Shown here: piece by piece, positions 10,118 through 18,592 of the stretch
How the letters are laid out: each line of letters opens with the position of its first letter
Position numbering within the stretch: position 1 is the stretch's first letter
Source: Marinospirillum perlucidum
GTDB lineage: Bacteria; Pseudomonadota; Gammaproteobacteria; Pseudomonadales; Halomonadaceae
Assembly (NCBI RefSeq): GCF_003336805.1
Contig: NZ_QFWJ01000001.1
Span: 62,001-126,000, forward strand
Length of the DNA stretch: 64,000 nt
Direction: 5' to 3'
Notes under the pieces: model-generated
What the model was told of the DNA's origin: nothing
Seen by the model: the letters and a program-made list of their open reading frames with translations, nothing else
The model's database searches: none
Program-made: the position numbers and the translations under genes

Positions 10118-11332
10118 CTACTGGCGATAGCGCGATAAAAAGCGTTCGATGCGGCCAATCGCATCTTCCAGTTGATCCACTCGGGGCAGAGTCACCAGGC
10201 GGAAGTGATCCGGTTGTCCCCAGTTGAAGGCTGTACCCTGCACCACCAGGAGTTTTTCCTGCTGGAGAAGATCCAGGGCAAACTTTTCGTCATCCTGAAT
10301 ATTGAACACCTTGGGGTCCAGGCGTGGGAACATGTAGAGAGCGCCCTTGGGTTTAACGCAGGACACACCGGGAATCTGGGTGATCAGCTCATAGGCCCGG
10401 TCGCGTTGAGCCAGAAGGCGGCCACCTGGAAGAATAAAGTCATTGATACTCTGGTAGCCACCCAGTGCCGTCTGGACAGCATGCTGGGCCGGTACATTGG
10501 CACAAAGGCGCATGGAAGCCAGCATATTCAGGCCTTCATTGAAATCCTGTGCCAAGTGCTTGGCACCGGAAAGAATCAGCCAGCCAGAGCGAAAACCGGC
10601 AACCCGGTAGCTTTTCGAGAGACCGTTAAAAGTACAGAAGAGGAGATCATCAGCCAGGCTAGCCAGAGAGATATGCTCGGTGCCGTCATAGAGAATCTTG
10701 TCGTAGATTTCGTCTGCAAAAATGACCAGCTGGTGTTCACGAGCCACTTCAATGATCTGTTCCAGCAATTCCTTGCTGTAGACCACACCGGTGGGGTTGT
10801 TGGGATTGATGATCACAATCGCGCGGGTGCGGTCGGTGATTTTCTTTTTGATATCATCAATATCCGGATACCAGTCACTCTGCTCGTCGCAAACATAATG
10901 CACGGCCTTGCCGCCGGCCAGGCGGGCAGCAGCGGTCCAGAGTGGATAATCCGGTGCTGGAATCAGGACTTCATCGTTGTCGTTGAGCAGGGCCTGCATG
11001 GCCATGACAATCAGCTCGCTGACACCATTACCCAGATAGATGTCTTCGATTTCGACATTGGCGATTTCCTTGCGCTGGCATTCCTGCATTACCGCCTTGC
11101 GCGCCGAATAGAGACCCTTGGAATCACAATAGCCCTGGGCCGTGGACAGGTTGCGCATGACGTCCTGAAGAATCTCATCCGGGGCCTCAAAACCAAAGGG
11201 AGCCGGATTACCGATATTCAGTTTGAGAACGCGATGGCCTTCTTCTTCCAGTCGCTTGGCTTCCTGAAGAACAGGGCCGCGGATGTCATAGCAGACATGA
11301 TGAAGTTTGTTGGATTTGCGAATCGGTTGCAT
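10118..11332 (-). CDS. alaA: Alanine-synthesising glutamate-pyruvate aminotransferase AlaA
   Basis: This 404-residue fold-type I PLP aminotransferase is close to AlaA/YfbQ: LNIGNPAPFGFEAPDEI near the N-terminus, IINPNNPTG (about 174-182), FADEIYDKILYD (about 205-216) and the Schiff-base lysine at about 240 in FNGLSKSYRVAGFRSGW. It makes alanine from pyruvate and glutamate in the cytoplasm. It is on the same strand as the downstream htpX, 64 bp away, but htpX has its own ribosome-binding site and terminator. Confidence 0.95.
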   Translation of the reverse strand: MQPIRKSNKLHHVCYDIRGPVLQEAKRLEEEGHRVLKLNIGNPAPFGFEAPDEILQDVMRNLSTAQGYCDSKGLYSARKAVMQECQRKEIANVEIEDIYLGNGVSELIVMAMQALLNDNDEVLIPAPDYPLWTAAARLAGGKAVHYVCDEQSDWYPDIDDIKKKITDRTRAIVIINPNNPTGVVYSKELLEQIIEVAREHQLVIFADEIYDKILYDGTEHISLASLADDLLFCTFNGLSKSYRVAGFRSGWLILSGAKHLAQDFNEGLNMLASMRLCANVPAQHAVQTALGGYQSINDFILPGGRLLAQRDRAYELITQIPGVSCVKPKGALYMFPRLDPKVFNIQDDEKFALDLLQQEKLLVVQGTAFNWGQPDHFRLVTLPRVDQLEDAIGRIERFLSRYRQ

Positions 11333-11441
11333 GCCAGGAATTCCAATAACAAAAAAACATGGCCTAGAGGGCGAGGCGAAAGATTAACAAGCCCCCAGCA
11401 GTTTGTCTGCCTTCGAATTGAAAAAAGTTGTCGCCCAACAC

Positions 11442-12647
11442 TCAGGCGTAGGGATGAACCGGTGCATCCTGGGGCAAGTCCGCATCAATATAGCGATTGC
11501 GGCCCTGATTCTTGGCCATGTAAAGGCGGGAATCGACTCTTTGCAGAGCTGTTTCCAGCTTTTCATCCTGCCTGACTTCAGTGATGCCGATACTGGTGGT
11601 AAAAAAGACCTTCTGGCCATCGTGGGCCAGAACAAAAGCATGCTCACACTGCTTGCGGATACGTTCGGCTACTTCCAGTGAATCCTGCTTGGCCGTGCCG
11701 GGGAGAACCGCCATGAATTCCTCACCGCCATAGCGGGCAACCAGATCATTCTTGCGCAGTTCCGAGCGCAGTATCTGGGCAAAAACCTGCAGCGCCTGAT
11801 CGCCCACCGAATGGCCGTAGGTGTCATTGACCTTCTTGAAGCGGTCGAGGTCGAACATCAGCAGGGTGATGGGGCTGGCTTCTTCCTTGTCTTCAACCTG
11901 CTTTTGGCGCTGCTCATACAGCTGATTCAATTGCTTCATCAGGATGCCGCGGTTCAACAGGCCGGTCAGGCTGTCCATACTGGCCTGGCGGTAGAGACGC
12001 AGGAGGGCACTAACCTGGGAATGGTTGGCCCAGAGGGAGATAATCAAAAGTGTGGCCAGTAGCCAGAGATCCTGCCAGCCATAGGCGGTGCTTAAACCTC
12101 CGGTAATGGATAGAGCCAGGAGTTCAACCACAAAAATCACCAGGCCGATGGCAGAGCTTTCCACCAGGGTCAGGGGGAAAACACTTAAAAAGGCAATCAA
12201 CAACATGGGGATAAAGCTATAGCCCACCAGGGAGGAAAGCTGATCCCCGTAGGTGAGCACCAGATAGGCATAAAAAGCTGCCGGTGCCCAGAGAAGAAGG
12301 GCCAGAGCATTGCGTAATCGGTTGAGCTTATTAGGGTTGCGCCAGGCAGTGAAGAGCACCCCCACCAGCACCAGCATCAGCCCCAGGCGACCAATGATGA
12401 TGGAATTGAGTAGCTCCTGAGGCAGCAGGAGATAGTCAACCAGCAGCCACAGGGGAGCCAGCAGAGTAAACACCAGGCCAACAAATAGTAAGCGGGTACG
12501 CAGGTACTCACTGCGTGCATAGTTGAAGTCACGCGAGTGGTAGCGGTTATTGATGGTGTCGCGCAAGCTGGCTGGCATCCATTGGGGTTCCCAGGGATTC
12601 TTCCAGCGGATGGCTAGTTGATGGCGGCGGCGCTCACCTTTTTCCAC
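11442..12647 (-). CDS. Membrane-anchored diguanylate cyclase (GGEEF)
   Basis: The 401-residue protein has five or six transmembrane helices between about 52 and 207 and a C-terminal GGDEF domain. The active-site loop is GGEEF at 307-311, preceded five residues upstream by RKND (298-301), a consensus RxxD inhibitory site, so both cyclase activity and product feedback inhibition are expected. The substrate-binding DLDRFKKVNDTYGH segment is intact. It should make c-di-GMP at the inner membrane; the N-terminal membrane domain is not a type I can name. A monocistronic gene with a spacer on both sides. Confidence 0.92.
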   Translation of the reverse strand: MEKGERRRHQLAIRWKNPWEPQWMPASLRDTINNRYHSRDFNYARSEYLRTRLLFVGLVFTLLAPLWLLVDYLLLPQELLNSIIIGRLGLMLVLVGVLFTAWRNPNKLNRLRNALALLLWAPAAFYAYLVLTYGDQLSSLVGYSFIPMLLIAFLSVFPLTLVESSAIGLVIFVVELLALSITGGLSTAYGWQDLWLLATLLIISLWANHSQVSALLRLYRQASMDSLTGLLNRGILMKQLNQLYEQRQKQVEDKEEASPITLLMFDLDRFKKVNDTYGHSVGDQALQVFAQILRSELRKNDLVARYGGEEFMAVLPGTAKQDSLEVAERIRKQCEHAFVLAHDGQKVFFTTSIGITEVRQDEKLETALQRVDSRLYMAKNQGRNRYIDADLPQDAPVHPYA

Positions 12648-12731
12648 GTGTGACTCCAGGTTGGTAAAAGTTTACTGGCGGTAAAGAATAAAGGTCTTGT
12701 AAATAGATTGCATGTTTTTTTGTTTCTGAGT

Positions 12732-13595
12732 TTATTCCTGATCGTCAGTTTTCGCCATCATGCTTTCAATATCCCGAGGAGTTTCCAGGGTTAGGCGTCC
12801 CAGCTGGCCGCCACGCAAATCATGCAGCAGCACCTCGCAGGCGCGGTGATAATCAATGACACCGCCGGATCTTAATCCGCCTCTTTTTCTGGCGATGGCT
12901 TCCAGGAGTTGTTCGGCATTTTCAGGCTTTTCCTTGAGGCGGTAACGATCCAGCAGGGCCTGGGGGTAACGCCCCAACAAATCCTCGGCTGCCCAGAAGC
13001 CGACCTCTTCATAATCCAATGCCGTGTCACGGATGGCGCCGGAAGCGCCCAGGCGATAGGCAGATTCAGGGTTTTCAATGCGTGGCCAGAGAACGCCGGG
13101 AGTATCAATAATCTGCAGGCGATCACCGACCTGGATTTTTTGCTGGCGACGGGTCACGGCCGGTTCATTGCCAACCTTGGCAATTTTTTTTCCGGCCAGG
13201 GTGTTGATCAGCGTGGACTTGCCCACATTGGGGATTCCCATAACCAGAGCCTTGACCGAGCGGCTTTCGCGAACCTGGCTGGCCAGTTGCTGGCAGGTCT
13301 GGGCAATGGGTTTTAGTGTTTTGGGGTCCGTGGTCACCAGCGGCAGGGCACGTGTTAGTGCCGATTGCTCAAAATATTCTATCCATTCCTGGGTCAGGGT
13401 CGGGTCGGCCAGATCACTCTTTGACAGCAGCTTCAGGGTTGGCTTATGGCTGGCCAGCTTGCCCAGTACCGGATTGGCACTGGAAAAAGGCAGGCGGGCA
13501 TCCAGCATTTCTATAACCACATCAATTTCCGGCAAGGCTTTTTTAATTTCCTTGCGGGCCTTGTGCATGTGGCCCGGATACCAATTAATCGTCAT
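12732..13595 (-). CDS. ylqF: Ribosome-assembly GTPase YlqF/RbgA family
   Basis: A circularly permuted GTPase of 287 residues: the G4-like SKSD motif comes first, then the P-loop GIPNVGKSTLIN and then DTPG, in the order typical of YlqF/RbgA. The N-terminal NWYPGHMHKARKEI block is the family hallmark. Members help the late assembly of the large ribosomal subunit. The start overlaps the end of the upstream membrane-protein gene by 11 bp, indicating coupling. The C-terminal GGLRSGGVIDYHRACEVLL region follows the family. Confidence 0.93.
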   Translation of the reverse strand: MTINWYPGHMHKARKEIKKALPEIDVVIEMLDARLPFSSANPVLGKLASHKPTLKLLSKSDLADPTLTQEWIEYFEQSALTRALPLVTTDPKTLKPIAQTCQQLASQVRESRSVKALVMGIPNVGKSTLINTLAGKKIAKVGNEPAVTRRQQKIQVGDRLQIIDTPGVLWPRIENPESAYRLGASGAIRDTALDYEEVGFWAAEDLLGRYPQALLDRYRLKEKPENAEQLLEAIARKRGGLRSGGVIDYHRACEVLLHDLRGGQLGRLTLETPRDIESMMAKTDDQE

Positions 13596-14349
13596 ACAAC
13601 TGCTTCTTCTTCCAGCTATCTTCTTCTTCCATCATTTCATCAACACTTTCAGCCAGCTCGTTGTTGCTCGATTCTGACTCCAGTGCAATGCGGTCTTCCA
13701 GTTCCTGAATGGTTTGGCGACATTCCAGCAGTGTCTGGTTGTGTACCCCGTTGGGATTGTTGCGGTTCAACTCACTCATGATGCGCTTGTAATGAACCAC
13801 GGCAATACGCAGGTTGTTCTGGGCTTCAGCCTTGCGAGCCGAAGCACGAAAAACTTCAACCAGGGTTTGGGTAAAGCCTTGTTTGATCTCATTCAGATAG
13901 GTTTGGGCAATACGGTGAGCAATTTTTTTATCCTGATAAAGGCTGACGATCACCTTGTTCAACTGTTTGAGATTGCGGCGTACGCCATTGGCGACCTGAA
14001 TATCCGTGACGGGTTCAGGGTCAGGCTGGTTGCTGCTGCGGATTTCATCAATCTTGTTTTGGGCGGCGGTCATTTCTTCCTTCAGTTTGGGATCGTTACT
14101 GCCCAGTTGCTGCTGTTCATGCAGAAGATCCAGCCACTGGCTGGCAACAAAAGCCCGCAAGTCCTGGGAAAGATAATGAGGGGGCAGTTCATCCAGGAGG
14201 ATCTGCATTTGCCGACCACGGTCAGCGAGAATTCGGACGCGCCTTTGTGCCTCGATTTTTTTCTTTTCATTCTGCTGGCGGGCGAAGACAAAAAGCATCA
14301 GTCCCAGCGCGACGATAAAAATACCCACCAGAACAATCACTATAACCAT
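13585..14349 (-). CDS. Conserved membrane-anchored coiled-coil protein, function unknown
   Basis: This 254-residue protein begins with a single hydrophobic helix (about 2-24, VIVIVLVGIFIVALGLMLFV) followed by a highly charged, helix-rich cytoplasmic part with coiled-coil character and an acidic C-terminus (EEEDSWKKKQ). No catalytic motif is visible. Its end overlaps the ylqF start by 11 bp, and that pairing suggests a co-expressed unit. I do not recognise a named family. Confidence 0.75.
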   Translation of the reverse strand: MVIVIVLVGIFIVALGLMLFVFARQQNEKKKIEAQRRVRILADRGRQMQILLDELPPHYLSQDLRAFVASQWLDLLHEQQQLGSNDPKLKEEMTAAQNKIDEIRSSNQPDPEPVTDIQVANGVRRNLKQLNKVIVSLYQDKKIAHRIAQTYLNEIKQGFTQTLVEVFRASARKAEAQNNLRIAVVHYKRIMSELNRNNPNGVHNQTLLECRQTIQELEDRIALESESSNNELAESVDEMMEEEDSWKKKQLYDD

Positions 14350-14497
14350 TCTTAGCTCCTGCTTGGGATCCCTATTGAAAACCCTTGTTGACCCTTAAAG
14401 GGCTTAGTATCTAACAAAGCCTAGTCGACTGACAATAAAAGACTTATAAAGAAATTGGTTTTTTTACCCCCTGGCTCAGGAAAAATGAAATCGGGTG

Positions 14498-14526
14498 TTG
14501 ACAGCTTTCAAATCGCTCATTAAGAT
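14498..14526 (+). promoter_or_regulatory. Sigma70 promoter of the tRNA-Glu/tRNA-Gly operon
   Basis: A perfect -35 TTGACA (14498-14503), 17-bp spacer and -10 TAAGAT (14521-14526) are followed by a GC-rich discriminator (ACGCGCC), the pattern of stringently controlled stable-RNA promoters. Confidence 0.85.
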
Positions 14527-14556
14527 ACGCGCCATCCTGAACGGAGCAGCAGACAC

Positions 14557-14632
14557 GTCCCATTCGTCTAGTGGTCCAGGACACCGCCCTTTCACGGCGG
14601 TAACAGGGGTTCGAACCCCCTATGGGACGCCA
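14557..14632 (+). tRNA. tRNA-Glu (anticodon UUC)
   Basis: A 76-nt canonical class I tRNA with a 7-bp acceptor stem, anticodon loop CTTTCAC (anticodon TTC), GTTCGAAC T-arm and encoded CCA. It is the first gene of a two-tRNA operon. Confidence 0.97.
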
Positions 14633-14633
14633 C

Positions 14634-14708
14634 GCGGGAATAGCTCAGTGGTAGAGCACAACCTTGCCAAGGTTGGGGTCGCGAGTTCGAATCTCGTTTC
14701 CCGCTCCA
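14634..14708 (+). tRNA. tRNA-Gly (anticodon GCC)
   Basis: A 75-nt canonical tRNA with GCGGGAA acceptor strand, anticodon GCC, discriminator U and encoded CCA. It lies one base after tRNA-Glu. Its 3' flank (terminator) is duplicated at 34.18 kb, which may mark the left edge of an integrated island. Confidence 0.97.
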
Positions 14709-14714
14709 GATTCT

Positions 14715-14742
14715 AAAAGCCAGCCTTCGGGCTGGCTTTTTT
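14715..14742 (+). terminator. Terminator of the tRNA-Glu/Gly operon
   Basis: An 11-bp stem with a TTCG tetraloop (14726-14729) followed by a T tract. The 26 bp at 14721-14746 recur exactly at 34182-34207. Confidence 0.92.
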
Positions 14743-14746
14743 CGTT
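14721..14746. repeat. Left copy of a 26-bp direct repeat bounding the accessory island (possible attL)
   Basis: It spans most of the tRNA-Gly terminator and is identical base for base to 34182-34207. The interval between the copies is full of hypothetical, AT-rich, toxin-antitoxin and unusual tRNA genes, while both outer flanks are core genes. No integrase is visible in the interval, so the att interpretation is an inference. Confidence 0.5.
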
Positions 14747-14869
14747 ATAGATGAAAAAAACAAGGGCCTTTATCTAGAACTGAGAATCCAAATCTATCTT
14801 TTAAGCCTTTATCGACTCTTCTTCTGTTTGGCCTGTTATTCGGCCTTCTTTATGTCTGAAAAACATCAG

Positions 14870-15091
14870 CTACCACCACCGGAATCGCCAAAACCACCCC
14901 CCCCCTACGTCACCGCAACTCCCTCCACTATCACCAAAGCTATCGCAGTCTTCTTCATCAGGAGGTGCCAAAGTACTGCCTTGCTTGTCACCCTCTTGCG
15001 AATGATCCCGAACTAAAAGGTCATATAGATAGATATTGATAATAATCACCAGGCCCAAGCCGACTAAAAAAGGCTGGTCAGAAAAAATCAT
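14870..15091 (-). CDS. Small single-helix protein with Gly-rich tail, apparently frameshifted at a G9 tract
   Basis: The 73-residue product starts at 15091, where a GAGGGGAG ribosome-binding site fits (an earlier ATG at 15115 has none). One membrane helix (about 6-24) is followed by an acidic/Gly/Ser/Cys region (DSFGDSGGSCGDVGGG) that turns abruptly into WFWRFRWW. The change falls in a run of nine G (complement of 14897-14905). With eight G the frame reads on as GGGGFGDSGGGS and stops at 14866, repeating the FGDSGG unit, which is clearly the natural composition. Small one-helix proteins with Gly/Cys/Asp-rich tails are common in proteobacteria; function unknown. Confidence 0.6.
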   Translation of the reverse strand: MIFSDQPFLVGLGLVIIINIYLYDLLVRDHSQEGDKQGSTLAPPDEEDCDSFGDSGGSCGDVGGGWFWRFRWW

Positions 15092-15411
15092 TGAATCGCT
15101 CCCCTCTAAAAACACTGTATAAAACCTACCCTAGGGGCTTCTCTTGTCCAGAACAAGCGATTCACCCAAGTTCAACCTCATCGAGATCATTAGCCTGATG
15201 CAGATCAATTATTCTTTGAAGTGTCTAGTTTTTCTGACAGTTGGAAGAATCAACTGTGATATAAAAGACAAGATTAAAAAATGCATCTACAACAGAAAAC
15301 TTGAACTTACGAATCAAGACAGGGTCGTTACCAACCGGTAGGCATCACCTTGGGGCGGTAGCGTTCAAGGCGGATAAACAGGAAAGCAGCAATAGGCAAG
15401 GGGACTCACTT
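15092..15411. other. 320-bp stretch without a supported gene
   Basis: Only a weak 65-codon reading frame with no ribosome-binding site or recognisable product is present. The base composition starts to drop here, entering the AT-rich islet. Confidence 0.4.
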
Positions 15412-15425
15412 ATGTTTTTTTTGTT

Positions 15426-15683
15426 TTGGTGTTTCTTTTGAAAAGCAATACTGTTTTTCCTAGATATGATTCCTGGCTAAAATCTTCTTTTTATTTTGTG
15501 TCGACGATGTTCTTTATTCATGTATTGAATTTTATTGGGAATGATGTTGTACGTCGTTTTTATGGTGATCCTAATGGGTTTGCTTTTGGTCAGTTTTTTA
15601 ATGAGGTGTTATCGTTCACAGGGAGTTTTTCTTTTTATTTTTATTTTGTTGTGTTGTTTTTTGTTTGTGCTTCTTTTTTTTAA
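15426..15683 (+). CDS. Putative small hydrophobic membrane protein in the AT-rich islet
   Basis: An 85-codon frame beginning at TTG encodes two or more hydrophobic stretches (SSFYFVSTMFFIHVLNF and the F/V-rich C-terminus). A better start is ATG 15412, preceded by an AAGGGG site, but a run of eight T directly after it puts that ATG out of frame; nine T would join them. At the 3' end another T8 run (15673-15680) ends the frame; with seven T it would continue as NYKKDESCSVST. The gene is therefore probably real but drawn with two homopolymer errors or disrupted. Function unknown. Confidence 0.35.
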   Translation: MVFLLKSNTVFPRYDSWLKSSFYFVSTMFFIHVLNFIGNDVVRRFYGDPNGFAFGQFFNEVLSFTGSFSFYFYFVVLFFVCASFF

Positions 15684-15720
15684 TTATAAAAAAGATGAGA
15701 GTTGTTCTGTTAGTACTTGA

Positions 15721-16006
15721 TTTTTCAACTTTATTGTCTTTGTTGTAAGTGTAAGAGCTAGGAAAACCATCATAAGAATATTAATAGACCTCTGTGTGAC
15801 CAGATAAAGGCAATAAGAAAACAGGTACAGGAAATAATGGAGCGGGTTTGTGAGGAGTGAAAAAAGCTCTAAGAGGAGGTGAGTTTTTTCTGCAGAATTA
15901 TATAAAATTAGTAATGGATAAGCTTGTTTTAATTGTTCGGGGTTCGTGTTTCAGATTGTGGGTTTTTTAATTTAAATTGAATTAACTATTGCTATGGATT
16001 TGTTTT
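15721..16006. other. AT-rich non-coding spacer
   Basis: No supported gene was found. It is strongly A/T-rich and presumably holds the promoter of the PEGA-domain gene, but many candidate -10 hexamers occur and none can be preferred. Confidence 0.4.
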
Positions 16007-16022
16007 ATGAAAAAGTTTTTTT

Positions 16023-17303
16023 GTGTTGCTCTCTGTTTGTGTCTATTTTTTTTGTTCTCAAGTGTATGCTTCCAGATACAGTTTAGAAGTAAGGGTGGAA
16101 CCAAAAGATGCACAAATAAGAATAATGAATATTGTGCCTAAGTATAGTTCGGGAATGATGTTGGAGGAAGGTGGGTATAATATAAGGGTCGATAAGCCAG
16201 GCTATAATACATATGATGAGTGGATTGAAGTTGATGGTAATACAATTCATAACGTAATCTTGGAAAGAGAGAGTGCAGATGATAAATATCCCAGTGAAAT
16301 TTTAATTGATTCAGAAGAAGATTCTGTTAGCCAAACAATTCTGGCTGACCTTGATTTAACATATGATTATGAGTATTGGTTAACATCTGAAATCCCAAAT
16401 ACTGAGCAGGAAACAAAAGGACTTAATTTGGCAACATTTAAAATAGATTTTTCTAATGGAGGGTTGTCTCGGTGGTCTAGAGTATTGCCTAGCATTACAT
16501 ACAGGTGGACCCCTGATTCTAGCAGAGAGCAAAAAGAATTAATCAGAATATTAGAAGAAAATGAAAATAACGAAAATGAATTATTCAGCCTAAGAGGGGA
16601 GTCCAGGCTTCCAGTTGAATGGTATATCAATGGTATTGCTGAAGAAGACATTTTCTCTTCTGAAAATAATAATATGGCTTCTATTTACTTGGCATACCAA
16701 ACCTCACATTTTTTTTACAATTTAAAGACCGAAGTTGATCGATATTATAATGATATACGTATAAAAGCAGGAGATGTTATATCCACAAGGGTGGATTTTG
16801 AGGAGTATACACTGGCTGGTGAGATTAAGAGTTATAAAGTATACGGGAATGAATATATAACAGATATGTATAGAGCAGGAATTTATTATGAGAAATATAC
16901 TAAACCATGGACCGTGATGGCTCAGGGCGAAAATATCGACTCTTACAATTTATATGATTTTGACTTTGAAAACTTTGGTTTGATGATGGAGATGAGAAGC
17001 GGGTATAGTGATCATATTCAGTCAGTTTCTTTAAGACGATACCTCTCTTTACCTGTAAGTGGGAATATTGAAAATAAGACAGATGATGAATATTTTGAAA
17101 ACATTGATTTGGGTTCGATAGCAGCCTTGACTTTGGGTTTTGATTTTAGCTATTACAGGGCTGTAATTCCTAGAGTGAAAGTGGGTGGTGGGTTTTCATA
17201 TAAATTCACATACTTTTGGGAAAGAGTAGATAGTGATACGACTTACGGAGTTGAAAGTGAGCATATTTTTACTGTAAATGCAGGTGTTAATGTGATGTTG
17301 TAA
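16023..17303 (+). CDS. PEGA-domain exported protein, probable beta-barrel or envelope protein
   Basis: The 426-residue frame opens at GTG inside a signal peptide. ATG 16007 gives MKKFF but in another frame; removing one T from the T7 run at 16016-16022 yields a perfect leader (MKKFFVLLSVCVYFFCSQVYA, cleavage after VYA). Mature residues about 20-85 match a PEGA beta-sandwich (LEVRVEPKDAQIRI, GGYNIRVDKPGY, EWIEVDG). The rest is rich in alternating aromatic and polar strands and ends in a hydrophobic VNAGVNVML, compatible with an outer-membrane barrel. Base composition is far lower in GC than the core, suggesting acquisition. No specific function assigned. Confidence 0.65.
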   Translation: MLLSVCVYFFCSQVYASRYSLEVRVEPKDAQIRIMNIVPKYSSGMMLEEGGYNIRVDKPGYNTYDEWIEVDGNTIHNVILERESADDKYPSEILIDSEEDSVSQTILADLDLTYDYEYWLTSEIPNTEQETKGLNLATFKIDFSNGGLSRWSRVLPSITYRWTPDSSREQKELIRILEENENNENELFSLRGESRLPVEWYINGIAEEDIFSSENNNMASIYLAYQTSHFFYNLKTEVDRYYNDIRIKAGDVISTRVDFEEYTLAGEIKSYKVYGNEYITDMYRAGIYYEKYTKPWTVMAQGENIDSYNLYDFDFENFGLMMEMRSGYSDHIQSVSLRRYLSLPVSGNIENKTDDEYFENIDLGSIAALTLGFDFSYYRAVIPRVKVGGGFSYKFTYFWERVDSDTTYGVESEHIFTVNAGVNVML

Positions 17304-17362
17304 TTTTTTATTTAAAGATTTTTTCCGTCGAAAAGCATTCTGAAAACTGATACGAGTAAAAA

Positions 17363-18217
17363 ATGAAAAAAACGACTCTCTACCTGTATTTTTGCCTGTT
17401 TATGTTTGTATTCGTTTCGAGCGGCTGTTCCTCGCAGCAAGCAGTTGATGAAGACTATCCTCTGGTCAAGCTTAATTCCACGAATGCCCCAGAGGTGTTT
17501 CAAGAGTTTTTGAGTTATGACCTGGGCGGCACGCTGGATGCTTTAGATCGTCATATCAACCAGCAAAAGGCGACCTTGGAGGACTCTTTTTTTGAGAGGC
17601 CAGTTAGTGAAGATGAGTGGATCAACAAACATCAATTCAGCTGCTCATCACAGGGTAGTCTTGCCTACACTTTTTCTCGAAATGCTGATGAAGAAGAGGT
17701 TTGGCAGTTTATCGACTGCAGTCCGGTTGAAGGGGTGGAGGGCAGTGTCACCGGGCGGATCAAGCTAGTGATGACTCGACCACAAGATGATGAGAATACT
17801 GAATCCAGAGAGGTTGACATCAAGGTCGAATCCGATCAAACGCAGGAGTTTATTCGTTTCTTAAACCAGTTTGAATGTGATCAGGATTCAAGCTATTGCG
17901 AGAGTCATTTTGAACTGGTTCAGCGTAAAACGAACCTTGAAGGTGATTTGCTACAAGGGTTTCATGGTGTCTTTACCGGTACGTTGAACCGCTTGGAGCA
18001 GTCGCCCAGCTTTGAAGATATTCAGGTCTATTTGCCGGATCACCAGGCCTGGCTGAAAGCTGAAATTCAGTCTCCTTCCACACTCAAGCTGGTGGGTCGC
18101 TCAGGTTGGATTAGCTTGGAGCCTGATAATGAAGGCTTGGTGGTAGATAGCTCCTGGTGTGATGAAGCCCAAATGACTCGTGAGGAATTTATGCAGGGAG
18201 CTTATTGCCCGGAATAA
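17363..18217 (+). CDS. Predicted lipoprotein, function unknown
   Basis: This 284-residue protein has a lipoprotein signal peptide: MKKTT, a hydrophobic core, and lipobox SSGC with the lipidated cysteine near residue 22. The mature part is acidic with several cysteines (SCSSQ, IDCSP, FECDQ, YCES, WCDEA, YCPE), suggesting disulfide bonds in the periplasm. Codon use returns toward the host average compared with the AT-rich gene before it. It ends 6 bp before the next gene and so appears to head the long operon that follows. No family recognised. Confidence 0.7.
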   Translation: MKKTTLYLYFCLFMFVFVSSGCSSQQAVDEDYPLVKLNSTNAPEVFQEFLSYDLGGTLDALDRHINQQKATLEDSFFERPVSEDEWINKHQFSCSSQGSLAYTFSRNADEEEVWQFIDCSPVEGVEGSVTGRIKLVMTRPQDDENTESREVDIKVESDQTQEFIRFLNQFECDQDSSYCESHFELVQRKTNLEGDLLQGFHGVFTGTLNRLEQSPSFEDIQVYLPDHQAWLKAEIQSPSTLKLVGRSGWISLEPDNEGLVVDSSWCDEAQMTREEFMQGAYCPE

Positions 18218-18223
18218 TGCGGC

Positions 18224-18592
18224 ATGAATGCCTTTGATTTAATCCCCCCTTTGCTGCGCTTGCTGATCAACCATCTCTTGCTACTCATCTGGTATTTGCA
18301 GTTGTTTCTGGCCTTTGCAGGCCAGTTGGATTGGCCGGTGGTGCCAACGCTTTTGCTGCCTTTGCTCCTGTTGGTTGGGGTGGGCTTCTGGATGAATTGG
18401 GCTTTTTACTACCCACGGCGTAAGCTGTTGTGGGTACACCTTGTCGGCTTTTTTGTGGGTGTTCTTGCACTGGCAGTTCATCCTGCCTGGGTTCCTGTGG
18501 CGTTACTGATCACCCTGGCGGCCATCGCCTACCCCTGTCACCAGTGCATTCGCTTGCAATTACCGGGTCATTTGCAAGAGGCCGATTCATGA
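18224..18592 (+). CDS. Small integral membrane protein (about four helices)
   Basis: A 122-residue, very hydrophobic protein with helices near 10-32, 37-58, 68-86 and 88-104, and short charged ends. No catalytic motif. Its stop overlaps the start of the TPR gene by four bases (ATGA), so it is part of the same translationally coupled operon. Family not recognised. Confidence 0.75.
   Translation: MNAFDLIPPLLRLLINHLLLLIWYLQLFLAFAGQLDWPVVPTLLLPLLLLVGVGFWMNWAFYYPRRKLLWVHLVGFFVGVLALAVHPAWVPVALLITLAAIAYPCHQCIRLQLPGHLQEADS

Noticed and set aside
10172-11575. 467-codon reading frame on the + strand opposite alaA
   Set aside because: It is a shadow of the alaA gene in a GC-biased frame; the product resembles no protein.
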